From: Methanomicrobiales archaeon HGW-Methanomicrobiales-3
GTDB taxonomy: Archaea > Halobacteriota > Methanomicrobia > Methanomicrobiales > Methanospirillaceae
Length of the DNA stretch: 64,000 nucleotides
Reading direction: 5' to 3'
Assembly (NCBI GenBank): GCA_002839605.1
Contig: PGYK01000009.1
Location: 1-64,000 of the forward strand
Of this stretch, positions 45,773 through 54,836 are shown in pieces. The position numbers and the translations under genes are program-made. The first letter of the stretch is position 1, and each line of letters opens with the position of its first letter. The notes under the pieces were generated by a model. The model did no database searches. It saw only the letters and a program-made list of their open reading frames with translations, and had not been told where the DNA came from.

Positions 45773-47137
45773 TCATTCCGGAGGAGAACCGGCACCCTGC
45801 TCTTTTTTCCATTCCTCGTGGAGGTAGTCGCCGATCTCCGCGGCATCGCGGGGACCGACAAGCACTTTCCAGCCGGTTGCATCTTCAATCCGGCCGGACA
45901 GAGGCGAGGCATAGCCGGGAATGATCATCTTCCGGTGGGTCACCTCATTCTCCACACCGAATTTCTTAATTGAATCCCGCACCAGCATCTCGCTCAGTTT
46001 TCCCGCTGCAACTGCGGTAAGGACCGATAACCCTTCCGTGTCAACGATCAGCATGAAACAGGGGATGCGGCTGGATTCAAGATACCCCTGGAGGGTGAAG
46101 AAGGTGAGCGAGAAGTTCACCGTCATCAGTACCGGGGCATTCTTGTCCGGGGAACCGACACGGTACAGGCCGGGGGTCATCTGGATCGGCTTCTGGGGAT
46201 CGGTATAGATGTTCTGGCGGAGAGTCAGGGCAGCCTTTGCCGAGCCGGGAGTTAAGGGCCGCGTCACGATGACGGACGCGTATTTGGTGATGCCAAGAGC
46301 AATTGCAGCATCCGGCTGCCCGGTAGATGCGGTATCCAGGTAGACCGGGTACCCGAGTTCGGGAATCGTACGGGTAATGGCCAGCTGCCGTATCTCGGTC
46401 GATCGGATCAGGAAATCGCCCAGGGACGCAGGTTTGGGATCGAGTACCAGGTCCTGCACGCCTTCCTGAGCACACTCTTTTGCCAGCCGGACCAGACCTT
46501 CGATGGTTTCCGACTGGATGACCAGCGGGCACCCGTGCTTCTTTGCAAGGGCGCACATCCCGTTGAAATTCTCTGCTGTTGCTGCATGCAGCAGCGGGCG
46601 GTACGTACCGCAATGGACAAGCCCTGCTGCAAAAGCAGCCGGGTCTTTTGCAATGAGTACGGGAGGAAGATGGGCCTGTTCGCCCTCCACGGCGGCAACT
46701 GCCCGTCCAAAGACTTCCGGAGATCCGCTCCGGTTTTCAATGGCAATGCCGTTGAACCGGAGATCGGAGCCAACCCGGGTCAGCGTCTCGTCACGGACTC
46801 TGCGGGTTACGGCCGCAATCTCCTCAACAGGCATTGTGTCATCCACGGAAAAGAGGATGCCGGGCGGGTGATAGAACGTCTTCTCATGACGATACAGGAC
46901 ATTCTCCTCGCCAACCTTGACCAGCCGCTCCCCAAAGCCAATCCGTATAAGCCGGATAGGTGGGCGGGTTGAAGCCCCGAGCAGTGCTTTTGCCGCATCG
47001 TCAAGGTACGGGCAGAGGTCAACATCCGCTTTTCCCCCGGCCAGCTTCATGGCAAACGTCAGGCAGGTGGGATCCCCGCATTCCTTGCAGTTCTTCTTCG
47101 GGAGGAGCTTGTAAATGTCGAGTGCCTTGAGTGCCAT
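45773..47137 (-). CDS. cdhE: corrinoid Fe-S protein large (gamma) subunit
   Basis: 454 residues. The N-terminal domain binds one [4Fe-4S] cluster through C17, C20, C25 and C42 (KNCKECGDPTC and DLCPYL). The middle is a TIM-barrel and the C-terminal part binds the corrinoid (IVDTEGLSVLTAVAAGKLS). It is AcsC of acetogens and CdhE of archaea. It carries the methyl group to acetyl-CoA synthase. It begins one base after the delta-subunit gene ends, in the same operon. Confidence 0.95.
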   Translation of the reverse strand: MALKALDIYKLLPKKNCKECGDPTCLTFAMKLAGGKADVDLCPYLDDAAKALLGASTRPPIRLIRIGFGERLVKVGEENVLYRHEKTFYHPPGILFSVDDTMPVEEIAAVTRRVRDETLTRVGSDLRFNGIAIENRSGSPEVFGRAVAAVEGEQAHLPPVLIAKDPAAFAAGLVHCGTYRPLLHAATAENFNGMCALAKKHGCPLVIQSETIEGLVRLAKECAQEGVQDLVLDPKPASLGDFLIRSTEIRQLAITRTIPELGYPVYLDTASTGQPDAAIALGITKYASVIVTRPLTPGSAKAALTLRQNIYTDPQKPIQMTPGLYRVGSPDKNAPVLMTVNFSLTFFTLQGYLESSRIPCFMLIVDTEGLSVLTAVAAGKLSEMLVRDSIKKFGVENEVTHRKMIIPGYASPLSGRIEDATGWKVLVGPRDAAEIGDYLHEEWKKEQGAGSPPE

Positions 47138-47138
47138 A

Positions 47139-48104
47139 TTACGGCACCTCCGCAGCAGTGGAGCTCGTTTTCATACCGGCAAATGCTTCGCGCAGGAGCC
47201 CGATGGTCTTCGGGTGGCGGACACAGATGATCTCTGCACCGGCAACTGCCGCCGCAACACCGGTATAGAATTCCCAGGCAACCGCAACATCATCGATTGA
47301 TGCGGGATCGGCTTCACGCACTTCCTTGATGGTGAGCGTGTCCGCAGCGGAACAGATCATCGGCATCGCGAGATCCGTATCCCCTTTGAGGGCAGAGAAC
47401 CGGATCCGTTCCATGGCGGAGTAGGAGTATTCGAAGCCGTACCCGAGCGAACCGGTGTAGGGGTCAATGACGATATGATCCCGCTGGACGCCGATCTCGC
47501 GCAGAAGAATGTTGAGCTGTTTTGCAAGATTGATATCAATGGGTGACTGGGCGATGATGGAATGATTATAGGCAAGCGCAGCAGCAGCAATGCTCCGGTA
47601 CCGCCCGGCTTCCGCAGTGCCGAGAAGGAGTCGTTCTCCCTCTCCGGCTTCGCCGCATTTTAAGAACACCTCACTGTCGATCTTTGGTTCATTGCTGCCT
47701 TCGATGATAAGCGGCAGGCTGGTTGCCGAAAGGACGGCTTCAACGGTTTTTTGAACAGAAGCGATATCGGAAAAATTCCGTACTTTCGTGCTGGTGAGGT
47801 GGAGTTTTACCAGATCCGCCTGATAATCACTCGTGGCAGCTTTTGCCCAATCAGTCGTACTGTTTACCAGGTCACCGCAATAGTTCCGGATTATCGGCGA
47901 CCAGAAATCAGGATTATCGCAGATCTCAAACGCGATAAGCGGGGTGGGCGATGCGGGAGCATTTTTTAGAAACGGGAGCGTTGTTCCACCACCAATACGG
48001 TAGGATGTGCTCCGTGTCCCCCCGTCATCTCTTGTTGCCCCGAGTGTCACTTCACCGATTGTGCCGGTCCATCCAAAGGAGAGATCGTGAGTCATGGTTT
48101 TCAC
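47139..48104 (-). CDS. cdhD: corrinoid Fe-S protein small (delta) subunit
   Basis: 321 residues. The TIM-barrel pattern with LIAFEICDNPDFWSPIIRNYC, LPLIIEGSNEPKID and IVIDPYTGSLGYGFEYSYSAMERIR is that of AcsD/CdhD. It pairs with the gamma subunit to hold the corrinoid. Start overlaps the acetyl-CoA synthase stop by four bases. Confidence 0.95.
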   Translation of the reverse strand: MKTMTHDLSFGWTGTIGEVTLGATRDDGGTRSTSYRIGGGTTLPFLKNAPASPTPLIAFEICDNPDFWSPIIRNYCGDLVNSTTDWAKAATSDYQADLVKLHLTSTKVRNFSDIASVQKTVEAVLSATSLPLIIEGSNEPKIDSEVFLKCGEAGEGERLLLGTAEAGRYRSIAAAALAYNHSIIAQSPIDINLAKQLNILLREIGVQRDHIVIDPYTGSLGYGFEYSYSAMERIRFSALKGDTDLAMPMICSAADTLTIKEVREADPASIDDVAVAWEFYTGVAAAVAGAEIICVRHPKTIGLLREAFAGMKTSSTAAEVP

Positions 48105-50131
48105 ATCAGTGGTTTCATGGCAAGAGCCGGGTGCTCCACACGCTCGAGAAATACCGTAAGATCCTCGATCGTCGTCGCGGTATTCTCATCAGCGATCTTT
48201 TCAAAGAATCCGGCTTTTCCTTTATCTGAGAGTATCTTCTCAAGCCGGCTTTTCAGCTCTTCTTTGAGCTGGGATGGCATCCAGACGAGTCGTTCGATCC
48301 CGCCCTCGCCCTGTAAGAACCGGTCAGACAGAACAAAGTTCTTTGCAATCCCGGCAAACCCCGGGGTCTGGGCTCCGCCGCCGATTGTTCCGGCGAGGGT
48401 CGAGAAGGTCATACCGGAGGGAGTGATTCCGGTAAACTCGCGATTCACGACCATGATGCCGTTCACTTCCGGCAGCATGAGGGCAATAGCCTCAAAACAC
48501 CCGCAGCAGGTCATGGGATATTCCATCACGCTGTAGAGCGAGATGCGCTCGATCTCACCGTGGCTTGCCTTCTTGACAAACCTGTTCACTCCCTCATATT
48601 CCCCGTTCTGGAGATTGAGCACTGCACCTTTCTCCACCGGCTGGTTGGCGCCGGATGGTGATATCTCGAACGCAATCCTGCCATCAAGCCAGCTGAGCGC
48701 CCCGCAGAGCCCCATCCGTTCGGGGGTGATGACACAGACATGGTTGGGGGCAAAGGTCTGGCAGAGCGTGCAGGAGTAGTAGGTGTTCACCTCATTATCC
48801 TTCATCCCCTTGATCCGGGCATCGCGTTCCTCATAGACCCGTTCTGCTTCCTTTTTTGCTTCCAGGATTTTTTGCGGATCCGTGATGAGCGTAACAGAGA
48901 CTGCTTCAAGAAGCTGGGGGAAGTCCATCCGGAACTTGCTTGCCAGCAGTTTTCCGATATGCTCGATCTTCACTCCTTTTGCCACGGCCTCTTTGGAGAG
49001 CCGGACCCAGATGAGATCCCGCTGGGCCACGTGCCATGATCCTTCGCCATAGTTCACGAAATTATGAATACGTCGTTCAAGGACCGGCTCGTAATCCTTC
49101 TTCATGGTCTTTCCGGCAACATCGATGATGATGCCCAGCGGGTTGGCACTTCCCTGGACCATGGTATCGACTTCCATCCCGATGACCGTCACTTCACCAT
49201 CCGTGATTTCGCTGGCATCCCGCATCCGGAGAAGTTCGAACGCGGTGGATCTCCCGCCCCCGAACTCGACATACATCTCCTCCTTGCGGATACTTTTCCC
49301 TTCGAACGCGGGCGAGCATCCCATCGGGATGGGAATTGCAGTGACGTTGACACGGATCCCTTTCTCTTCCATTCCTCTCCGGACAATATCTTCGGCACCC
49401 GCGGTAATCCATGTTCCACCCTCATAGCCCCCGGGAGTGAGAATCGGAAATCCCAGTACCCGCATCCCGTCAACAAACGCGATCTCCTCATCGGAGAGGC
49501 CGGGGAAGACGATGACAATGGCCTTTGCCCGTTCCGCCGCATAATGGAGCAGGCGGTGCATATCCCCGGGTGTGACCCCGCCAAACATCATGGCAACACG
49601 GGCAATAATGTCCACAAAATGGATCCCGTACACGGATTTGGAGCCAAGCGGGATGAGACGGTAATCAAGACCGAGTTTCACGCCGGAATTCAGAAGAACT
49701 GGAATAACATCTCCGGCAAGGAATGTCAGCATATATTTTTCCTGGAGTTCCCGGCAGATCGCTGCAGCACTGTCTGCATTGGCGGGTTTTCCCAGGATGA
49801 GAGCAAGCCCGAGGATGCTCCCGTCAACAAGCGAGTACCCGAGTTTCCGGATAACGGTATCGCTGATGAAACCGGTGAAGGGTTCGGGCTCTTTTCCGGC
49901 TGATGCTGTTTGTGCTGCCAGCAGACACTCCGAAGCGACAATCGGGTTGTTTCCGGTCTTTGCATATACCTCCTGTGCCCCGGGCTTGTCGTGGACGGCA
50001 ATGCCGGTCAGGGCAAATGAGATCGGGAGGTGGTAGGCCGTATCGTCATAGGTGAATGATCCTGACAATGCAGGAACTTTTATTTGCAGCTCTTGATCAC
50101 CATGTTTTCTGGCGAATTCAACGTCGGTCAT
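48101..50131 (-). CDS. acsB: acetyl-CoA synthase, bacterial architecture
   Basis: 676 residues from the ATG at 50131; the open frame to 50215 adds 28 residues unlike family starts. A-cluster cysteines are C454, C457, C466, C476, C543 and C545. Their spacing (3, 9, 10, 67, 2) is exactly that of Moorella AcsB (C506-C597). About 450 residues precede the first of them, so the N-terminal domain that binds CO dehydrogenase in bacteria is present; archaeal CdhC lacks it and has its first cysteine before residue 200. The protein is ~50 residues shorter than Moorella AcsB. It joins a methyl group, CO and CoA to acetyl-CoA. It leads the operon, but no CO dehydrogenase gene is present. Confidence 0.93.
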   Translation of the reverse strand: MTDVEFARKHGDQELQIKVPALSGSFTYDDTAYHLPISFALTGIAVHDKPGAQEVYAKTGNNPIVASECLLAAQTASAGKEPEPFTGFISDTVIRKLGYSLVDGSILGLALILGKPANADSAAAICRELQEKYMLTFLAGDVIPVLLNSGVKLGLDYRLIPLGSKSVYGIHFVDIIARVAMMFGGVTPGDMHRLLHYAAERAKAIVIVFPGLSDEEIAFVDGMRVLGFPILTPGGYEGGTWITAGAEDIVRRGMEEKGIRVNVTAIPIPMGCSPAFEGKSIRKEEMYVEFGGGRSTAFELLRMRDASEITDGEVTVIGMEVDTMVQGSANPLGIIIDVAGKTMKKDYEPVLERRIHNFVNYGEGSWHVAQRDLIWVRLSKEAVAKGVKIEHIGKLLASKFRMDFPQLLEAVSVTLITDPQKILEAKKEAERVYEERDARIKGMKDNEVNTYYSCTLCQTFAPNHVCVITPERMGLCGALSWLDGRIAFEISPSGANQPVEKGAVLNLQNGEYEGVNRFVKKASHGEIERISLYSVMEYPMTCCGCFEAIALMLPEVNGIMVVNREFTGITPSGMTFSTLAGTIGGGAQTPGFAGIAKNFVLSDRFLQGEGGIERLVWMPSQLKEELKSRLEKILSDKGKAGFFEKIADENTATTIEDLTVFLERVEHPALAMKPLM

Positions 50132-50163
50132 TGTCCTTTGCCTCTGATACGTTTTGTTACCCC

Positions 50164-50182
50164 GTAAGATAGATATAGTTTC
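50164..50182 (-). promoter_or_regulatory. probable TATA element for the acs operon
   Basis: On the minus strand AACTATATCTATC lies about 45 bp before the acsB ATG, giving a leader of ~20 nt. The region also lies upstream of the divergent surface-protein gene. Confidence 0.38.
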
Positions 50183-50280
50183 GTTATAGGGTAGAGATCC
50201 TGTCTCAATCAGCAAAAACAGAATGATGACAAAAAGATATTCATTCGCAATGATAATCTCTTACCATAAAAGGGACATTC

Positions 50281-51393
50281 ATGACAAATTACCGGAAGAA
50301 AAACCAGGTTATATTGTGCTTTTTCCTTGCCGCCCTCATGATACTTATCATGCCGGCTGGTGCAGTGAACGGCACCATGAGCATTGCCTACCGGGGATCC
50401 GGGGGATACTATATCGGCGACACGATTATTTTTGACGGGCAGAACACCTTTGGCAACGTCACGCTTATCCGGATATCCGGCCCCGATCTTCCAAACGGTG
50501 GCGTTCCGATTTATGATCTCAACGGCGATGTCGGGACGGGCAATGTCATTCCGGGCGAGACTGCCGGTTCCTGGAAATTTGCATGGTACACCGGTACGAT
50601 CCGGGGAATTGAAAAACTCCAGACCGCACGCTATACCCTCACGGTCTTTGATAAAACGTATCCGGACAAGACTGCGACAACCACCATCCTGTTGAAAAAA
50701 CCTGAATTTTATGTTATTGCAACGCCCAGCGTTGCCAGAAACGGGGATTATGTCCAGCTTACCGGGTCGATCGAAAAAGAGGCAACCCGCGCTCACCTGG
50801 AAATTACGGATGCGAGCGGAAACCTTGTCCATACGTATGATACATCGGTGAGTTCCTCAGGATATTTTAATAAGGGATTTCACATCGATATGGCCCCGGG
50901 CGTTTACCAAATCCGGCTGTCAAGCCCTTCCCTTCGGACAACGCAAACCTGTTACCTGACCGTTGAATCCCCGTCGGGTCCTGTCGACCCTTCAGAACCG
51001 GCGATGGCCGGATCGCCGGCTCCTGAACCGGGAGCTGCAACCCAGACGACCCGGACACCATCTGCACCGATTGCAACAACCGATGGCACGGGATCTCTCA
51101 TGGTGACGTCCAGTCCGCTGGGTGCAACGGTATTTCTCGATTCAGCGATTGCAGGCCAGACCCCTCTTGAGCTGGTACCGGTATCATACGGCACCCATCT
51201 GGTCGAGATCAAGGCCCCGGGATACCAGACCTATTCTGTCCAGGTTTTGGTGGATTCAACGGAGACTAAAGAGATCAATACGATGTTGCTGAAACAGTCT
51301 GCATCAACACCGGTTTCCCCGCTCACCCTTGCGTTGGGCATTCTCATCTCCTGTGCACTGGCTGGTATTGCATCCCGGCGCAGGAAACCCTGA
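50281..51393 (+). CDS. surface protein with DUF3821-like and PEGA domains
   Basis: 370 residues. A signal segment lies at ~9-29 (ILCFFLAALMILIMPAGAV). It is followed by a beta-rich domain beginning GYYIGDTIIFDGQN, typical of DUF3821 in Methanomicrobiales, and a second beta domain to ~225. A Pro/Thr/Ala-rich linker (226-265) comes next, then a PEGA domain (GSLMVTSSPLGATVFLDS...GYQTYSV), and a C-terminal helix followed by RRRKP as a membrane anchor. It probably is a cell-surface protein of the S-layer zone. It is divergent from the acs operon. Confidence 0.88.
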   Translation: MTNYRKKNQVILCFFLAALMILIMPAGAVNGTMSIAYRGSGGYYIGDTIIFDGQNTFGNVTLIRISGPDLPNGGVPIYDLNGDVGTGNVIPGETAGSWKFAWYTGTIRGIEKLQTARYTLTVFDKTYPDKTATTTILLKKPEFYVIATPSVARNGDYVQLTGSIEKEATRAHLEITDASGNLVHTYDTSVSSSGYFNKGFHIDMAPGVYQIRLSSPSLRTTQTCYLTVESPSGPVDPSEPAMAGSPAPEPGAATQTTRTPSAPIATTDGTGSLMVTSSPLGATVFLDSAIAGQTPLELVPVSYGTHLVEIKAPGYQTYSVQVLVDSTETKEINTMLLKQSASTPVSPLTLALGILISCALAGIASRRRKP

Positions 51394-51473
51394 TCCGGCT
51401 TATCCCCGGTAACGGGGATAACCTATTTCGATTCCAAAAACGCATTGGTACATCCAAAACCGGTGATGTTTTC

Positions 51474-52988
51474 GTGAAAAATTTTTCCTTTGTCGCCCAT
51501 ATGCCGGATACTCCCGGATCTCTTCACCGTGCTGCTGAGATCATAAAAAAATACGACGGGAATATCAACCGAATCCAGTTCGACCGGCGTATCGATCCCG
51601 GGACCGTCTTTTATGAAGTTACCGCGTCAGAAGACTCGTATGCGGCAATAACGCGGGATCTTGCCGCAATCGGCTATCTCCAGACATCAATAAAACCGCC
51701 CGACTTCCTGAAATTCTCTGTCGATATGCCGCACCAGCCCGGGGCGCTGTATGAGTTTTTACAATTTATTACTTCAGCGGGTGCAAACATCACGTTTATT
51801 GATTTTGACGATAAGAGCCGGCATCCCAATCGCCTTACCGTCAGCCTGGACATTGAGCAGAGTACGGTTGTTGAAAAACTTCTTGACCAGCTGAAATCCC
51901 GTTACCGCCTTGAAATCCTGGAGTACGACACGACCGGCAAGCATCTGGATGACACGGTTTTTTACGTGCGGTACGCGCAGGCAGTCCGTGATATTATCGG
52001 GGATTCTGAAGATGAGTTTCTGCTGTCGTTTCTCGCCGACACCAATCATATCGCACAGGAACTCATGGACCGGGGTTGTGATCCGCACCAGGTTTTCGAA
52101 AGTGTTCTTGCCACCGGCCGGACCATGAATGCCACAAACGGCGAAAATTTTTATGCCGATGTTCAGCAGTTTTCCATAACAAAAAGGGTTACTTTATCCT
52201 GCTTCCAGGTTCCCTGCGGGGGCAGCGTCTTCATTCTCCATACTCCGGATGAAATGCTGATGATCGACACGGCATACGGGATTTATCACGATTCCCTGGT
52301 CTCCATGCTGACGCATTACGGGCTGGCTGTCGGGCAGAAACTGACACAGATCCTCATAACTCACGCGGATGCAGACCATTGTGGTGCAGCCGGCTTCTTC
52401 GATGTCCCGGTGTCGATGCATGCCGGAACACTCGACATCATCAGAACCAACAACCGGGCATACGGTTCCAAAAGCGATCATTCCAGCCTGGATGCATTTT
52501 ACACAAAGATGATCAACCTCTTCTCCCGGTTCAATATTCCAAAAGATATCCGGTGTTTCCCTGGCCCGGACGGATCCCTCCGGGGGATTTTTCCGGTAAT
52601 CGGCCGATACCAATTCGGGGATGTCGAGCTTGAAATCCTTGACGGGCTGGGGGGCCATACCCACGGGCAGGTGTTTCTGTATTCTGAAAAACACGGGCTC
52701 CTGTTTACCGCAGACAGCGTCATCAATTTCGCAAGCCTGTCACGGGAACGGGCGGACTATAGTTCCCTTGCCGCATTCCTGGTCACTTCCGTTAATGTCA
52801 GCAGTGAAAATGCTAAAAAAGAGCGGGGAGGGCTCCTTGATCTTGCCCGTGTAACCGACCAGGCGCTTGCCGGGACCGGGAAACGATGCCTCATATGCGG
52901 CGGTCATGGACCCGTATCGGTCCTTGATGAGGGAAAAATCATCCCTGCCGGCACCATTGAACACTATACAGGTAAAAGATCCGAATAA
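51474..52988 (+). CDS. ACT-ACT-metallo-beta-lactamase fusion
   Basis: 504 residues from a GTG at 51474 with GGTGAT eight bases before it, a good match to 16S rRNA. Two ACT domains lie at ~1-70 (MPDTPGSLHRAAEIIKKYDGNINRI) and ~78-150 (MPHQPGALYEFLQFITSAGANITFI). After a ~90-residue linker, a metallo-beta-lactamase domain has THADADHCG (H297, D299, D301, H302), GGHTHG and ICGGHGP. ACT domains usually bind amino acids, so a hydrolase controlled by an amino acid is plausible. No partner is certain. It precedes hxlB. Confidence 0.85.
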   Translation: MKNFSFVAHMPDTPGSLHRAAEIIKKYDGNINRIQFDRRIDPGTVFYEVTASEDSYAAITRDLAAIGYLQTSIKPPDFLKFSVDMPHQPGALYEFLQFITSAGANITFIDFDDKSRHPNRLTVSLDIEQSTVVEKLLDQLKSRYRLEILEYDTTGKHLDDTVFYVRYAQAVRDIIGDSEDEFLLSFLADTNHIAQELMDRGCDPHQVFESVLATGRTMNATNGENFYADVQQFSITKRVTLSCFQVPCGGSVFILHTPDEMLMIDTAYGIYHDSLVSMLTHYGLAVGQKLTQILITHADADHCGAAGFFDVPVSMHAGTLDIIRTNNRAYGSKSDHSSLDAFYTKMINLFSRFNIPKDIRCFPGPDGSLRGIFPVIGRYQFGDVELEILDGLGGHTHGQVFLYSEKHGLLFTADSVINFASLSRERADYSSLAAFLVTSVNVSSENAKKERGGLLDLARVTDQALAGTGKRCLICGGHGPVSVLDEGKIIPAGTIEHYTGKRSE

Positions 52989-53099
52989 CTTTTTCAACCG
53001 CTCGTTTTTCACCAGTGCCGGAAATCCTGTCCATCTCCAGGGTTTTTAATTTTTTTCGGTAATACAGTCGAAATTCTCATCTACTTTGCAGATACATCA

Positions 53100-53714
53100 A
53101 TGGTAGAGAGAATCATGGAGAGTCACAGGGTACAGGAAATGATGCGGCTGATGGCATCACGGATCCGGTCCATTGCAAATACCATTTCTGACGATGATGT
53201 CAAAAAATTTCTCGCGGAACTTCTGCAGGCGAAACGGGTTTATGTCATCGGAGCCGGGCGGTCCGGTCTTGTTGCAAAGGCTTTTGCCATGCGCCTGATG
53301 CATCTTGGCCTGCAGGCATACGTTGTCGGGGAGACCATCACTCCTGCGCTGAACAAGGGGGATCTTTTAGTGGTCTTCTCAGGTTCCGGGAAGACCCGGA
53401 CGATTGCAGATATTGCAAAGACCGCACACGAGATCGGTGCGCATATCTGCCTGATAACCTCCAACGCCGATTCCGTTATCGGAAACCTGTCCGAATGTAT
53501 TGTCATTATTGAACATCAGCGCGATGCGGTGCAGGATGATGCGGCGGAGTTTGAGATCCGGCAGATGATGGGCGATCACAAATCGTTTGCTCCGCTTGGT
53601 ACACTCTTTGAGACGGCTTCCATGATCTTTGCCGATGCCGTCATCTCCCGGCTCATGGAGATCACCCAGACCGATGAGAGTGCATTGAAGAACCGTCATA
53701 CGAATATCGAGTAG
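53100..53714 (+). CDS. hxlB: 6-phospho-3-hexuloisomerase
   Basis: 204 residues, a single SIS domain: VYVIGAGRSGLVAKAFAMRLMHLGLQAYVVGET, VFSGSGKTRTIADIAKTA and FAPLGTLFETAS. These match the PHI branch of SIS proteins. It interconverts hexulose-6-phosphate and fructose-6-phosphate; in methanogens it works in ribose-phosphate supply with 3-hexulose-6-phosphate synthase, often fused to Fae and not seen here. It lies 15 bp before the aminotransferase gene. Confidence 0.92.
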   Translation: MVERIMESHRVQEMMRLMASRIRSIANTISDDDVKKFLAELLQAKRVYVIGAGRSGLVAKAFAMRLMHLGLQAYVVGETITPALNKGDLLVVFSGSGKTRTIADIAKTAHEIGAHICLITSNADSVIGNLSECIVIIEHQRDAVQDDAAEFEIRQMMGDHKSFAPLGTLFETASMIFADAVISRLMEITQTDESALKNRHTNIE

Positions 53715-53728
53715 AAAGGAAGTGACCT

Positions 53729-54832
53729 ATGAGCATGAAATTCTCAGAACGGCTTGCGGGAATCGAGATCTCCGGCATCCGGAAAATTTTCGAGGCTGCC
53801 GGGCCGGGCTCCATCAATCTCGGGCTCGGCCAGCCCGATTTTGATACACCGCAGCACATCAAGGATGCGGCAATAAAGGCAATCCAGGAAGGAAAGACCG
53901 GCTACACCACAAACAACGGAATTCCGGAACTCCGGGCTGCCATCAGTAAAAAATTCAAAAACGAGAACGGGCTGAAATACCACCCGGATCAGCTCATCGT
54001 AACTGCCGGTGCAAGCGAGGCGCTCCATATCGTTATGCAGGCATTTGTAAACCCCGGCGACCGCGTCCTCTGTCCGGACCCCGGTTTTGTCTCGTATGCA
54101 TCACTTGCAACCATGGCCGGAGGAAGACCTGTCGGCGTCCCCCTGACGCCGTCTCTCCATATCGATGTCGAAGCCGCCAAGAACGAAATGGACGGGGCAA
54201 AACTCATCGTCATCAACTCGCCCGCAAACCCGACCGGCGCGGTTGAGAGCAAAGAATCCATACGGGCAATTGTCGAATATGCGGCAGATGCGGATGTGAC
54301 GGTAGTCTCCGATGAGGTGTACGAGCACTTCATTTATGGTAAGAAACACTACAGTGCCGGAACCTTTGGGGATAACGTCATTACGATTAATGCCACGAGC
54401 AAGACCTATGCAATGACCGGCTGGCGCCTCGGGTACCTTGCGGCTTCCCCGGATGTCATTGCACAGTGCCTCAAGGTTCACCAGTACTGCCAGGCTTGCG
54501 CCACATCCATAGCCCAGTATGCCGCAGTTGCCGCGTACGAGGGTGACCAGAGTGCCGTTAAAACCATGCGCGATGAATACGAGGCGCGGCGTGATCTCAT
54601 GTGTAAAGGCCTCAATGCCATGGGCTTTGAGTTCCCAAAGCCGGAAGGGGCGTTCTATACCTTTGTCCCGATGGAACCTGATCTGACGAAGAAGATAATA
54701 AACGCTGGTGTCATCGTTGTTCCCGGTGCTGCCTTCGGGGCTAATGCACCGAAATATACCCGGTTCAGTTATGCCAATTCACGAGAGAATATTTCCATTG
54801 CACTGGAACGGATAGAGAAACTGGTGAAGTGA
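53729..54832 (+). CDS. class I PLP-dependent aminotransferase (aspartate type)
   Basis: 367 residues. INLGLGQPDFDTPQHI, INSPANPTGAV, VVSDEVYEHFIYG and the lysine site NATSKTYAMTGWRLGY are fold-type I aminotransferase marks. Archaeal members handle aspartate, alanine or aromatic acids; the substrate is uncertain. It follows hxlB closely and precedes an M42 peptidase by four bases, so a joint operon is likely. Confidence 0.93.
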   Translation: MSMKFSERLAGIEISGIRKIFEAAGPGSINLGLGQPDFDTPQHIKDAAIKAIQEGKTGYTTNNGIPELRAAISKKFKNENGLKYHPDQLIVTAGASEALHIVMQAFVNPGDRVLCPDPGFVSYASLATMAGGRPVGVPLTPSLHIDVEAAKNEMDGAKLIVINSPANPTGAVESKESIRAIVEYAADADVTVVSDEVYEHFIYGKKHYSAGTFGDNVITINATSKTYAMTGWRLGYLAASPDVIAQCLKVHQYCQACATSIAQYAAVAAYEGDQSAVKTMRDEYEARRDLMCKGLNAMGFEFPKPEGAFYTFVPMEPDLTKKIINAGVIVVPGAAFGANAPKYTRFSYANSRENISIALERIEKLVK

Positions 54833-54836
54833 TACT

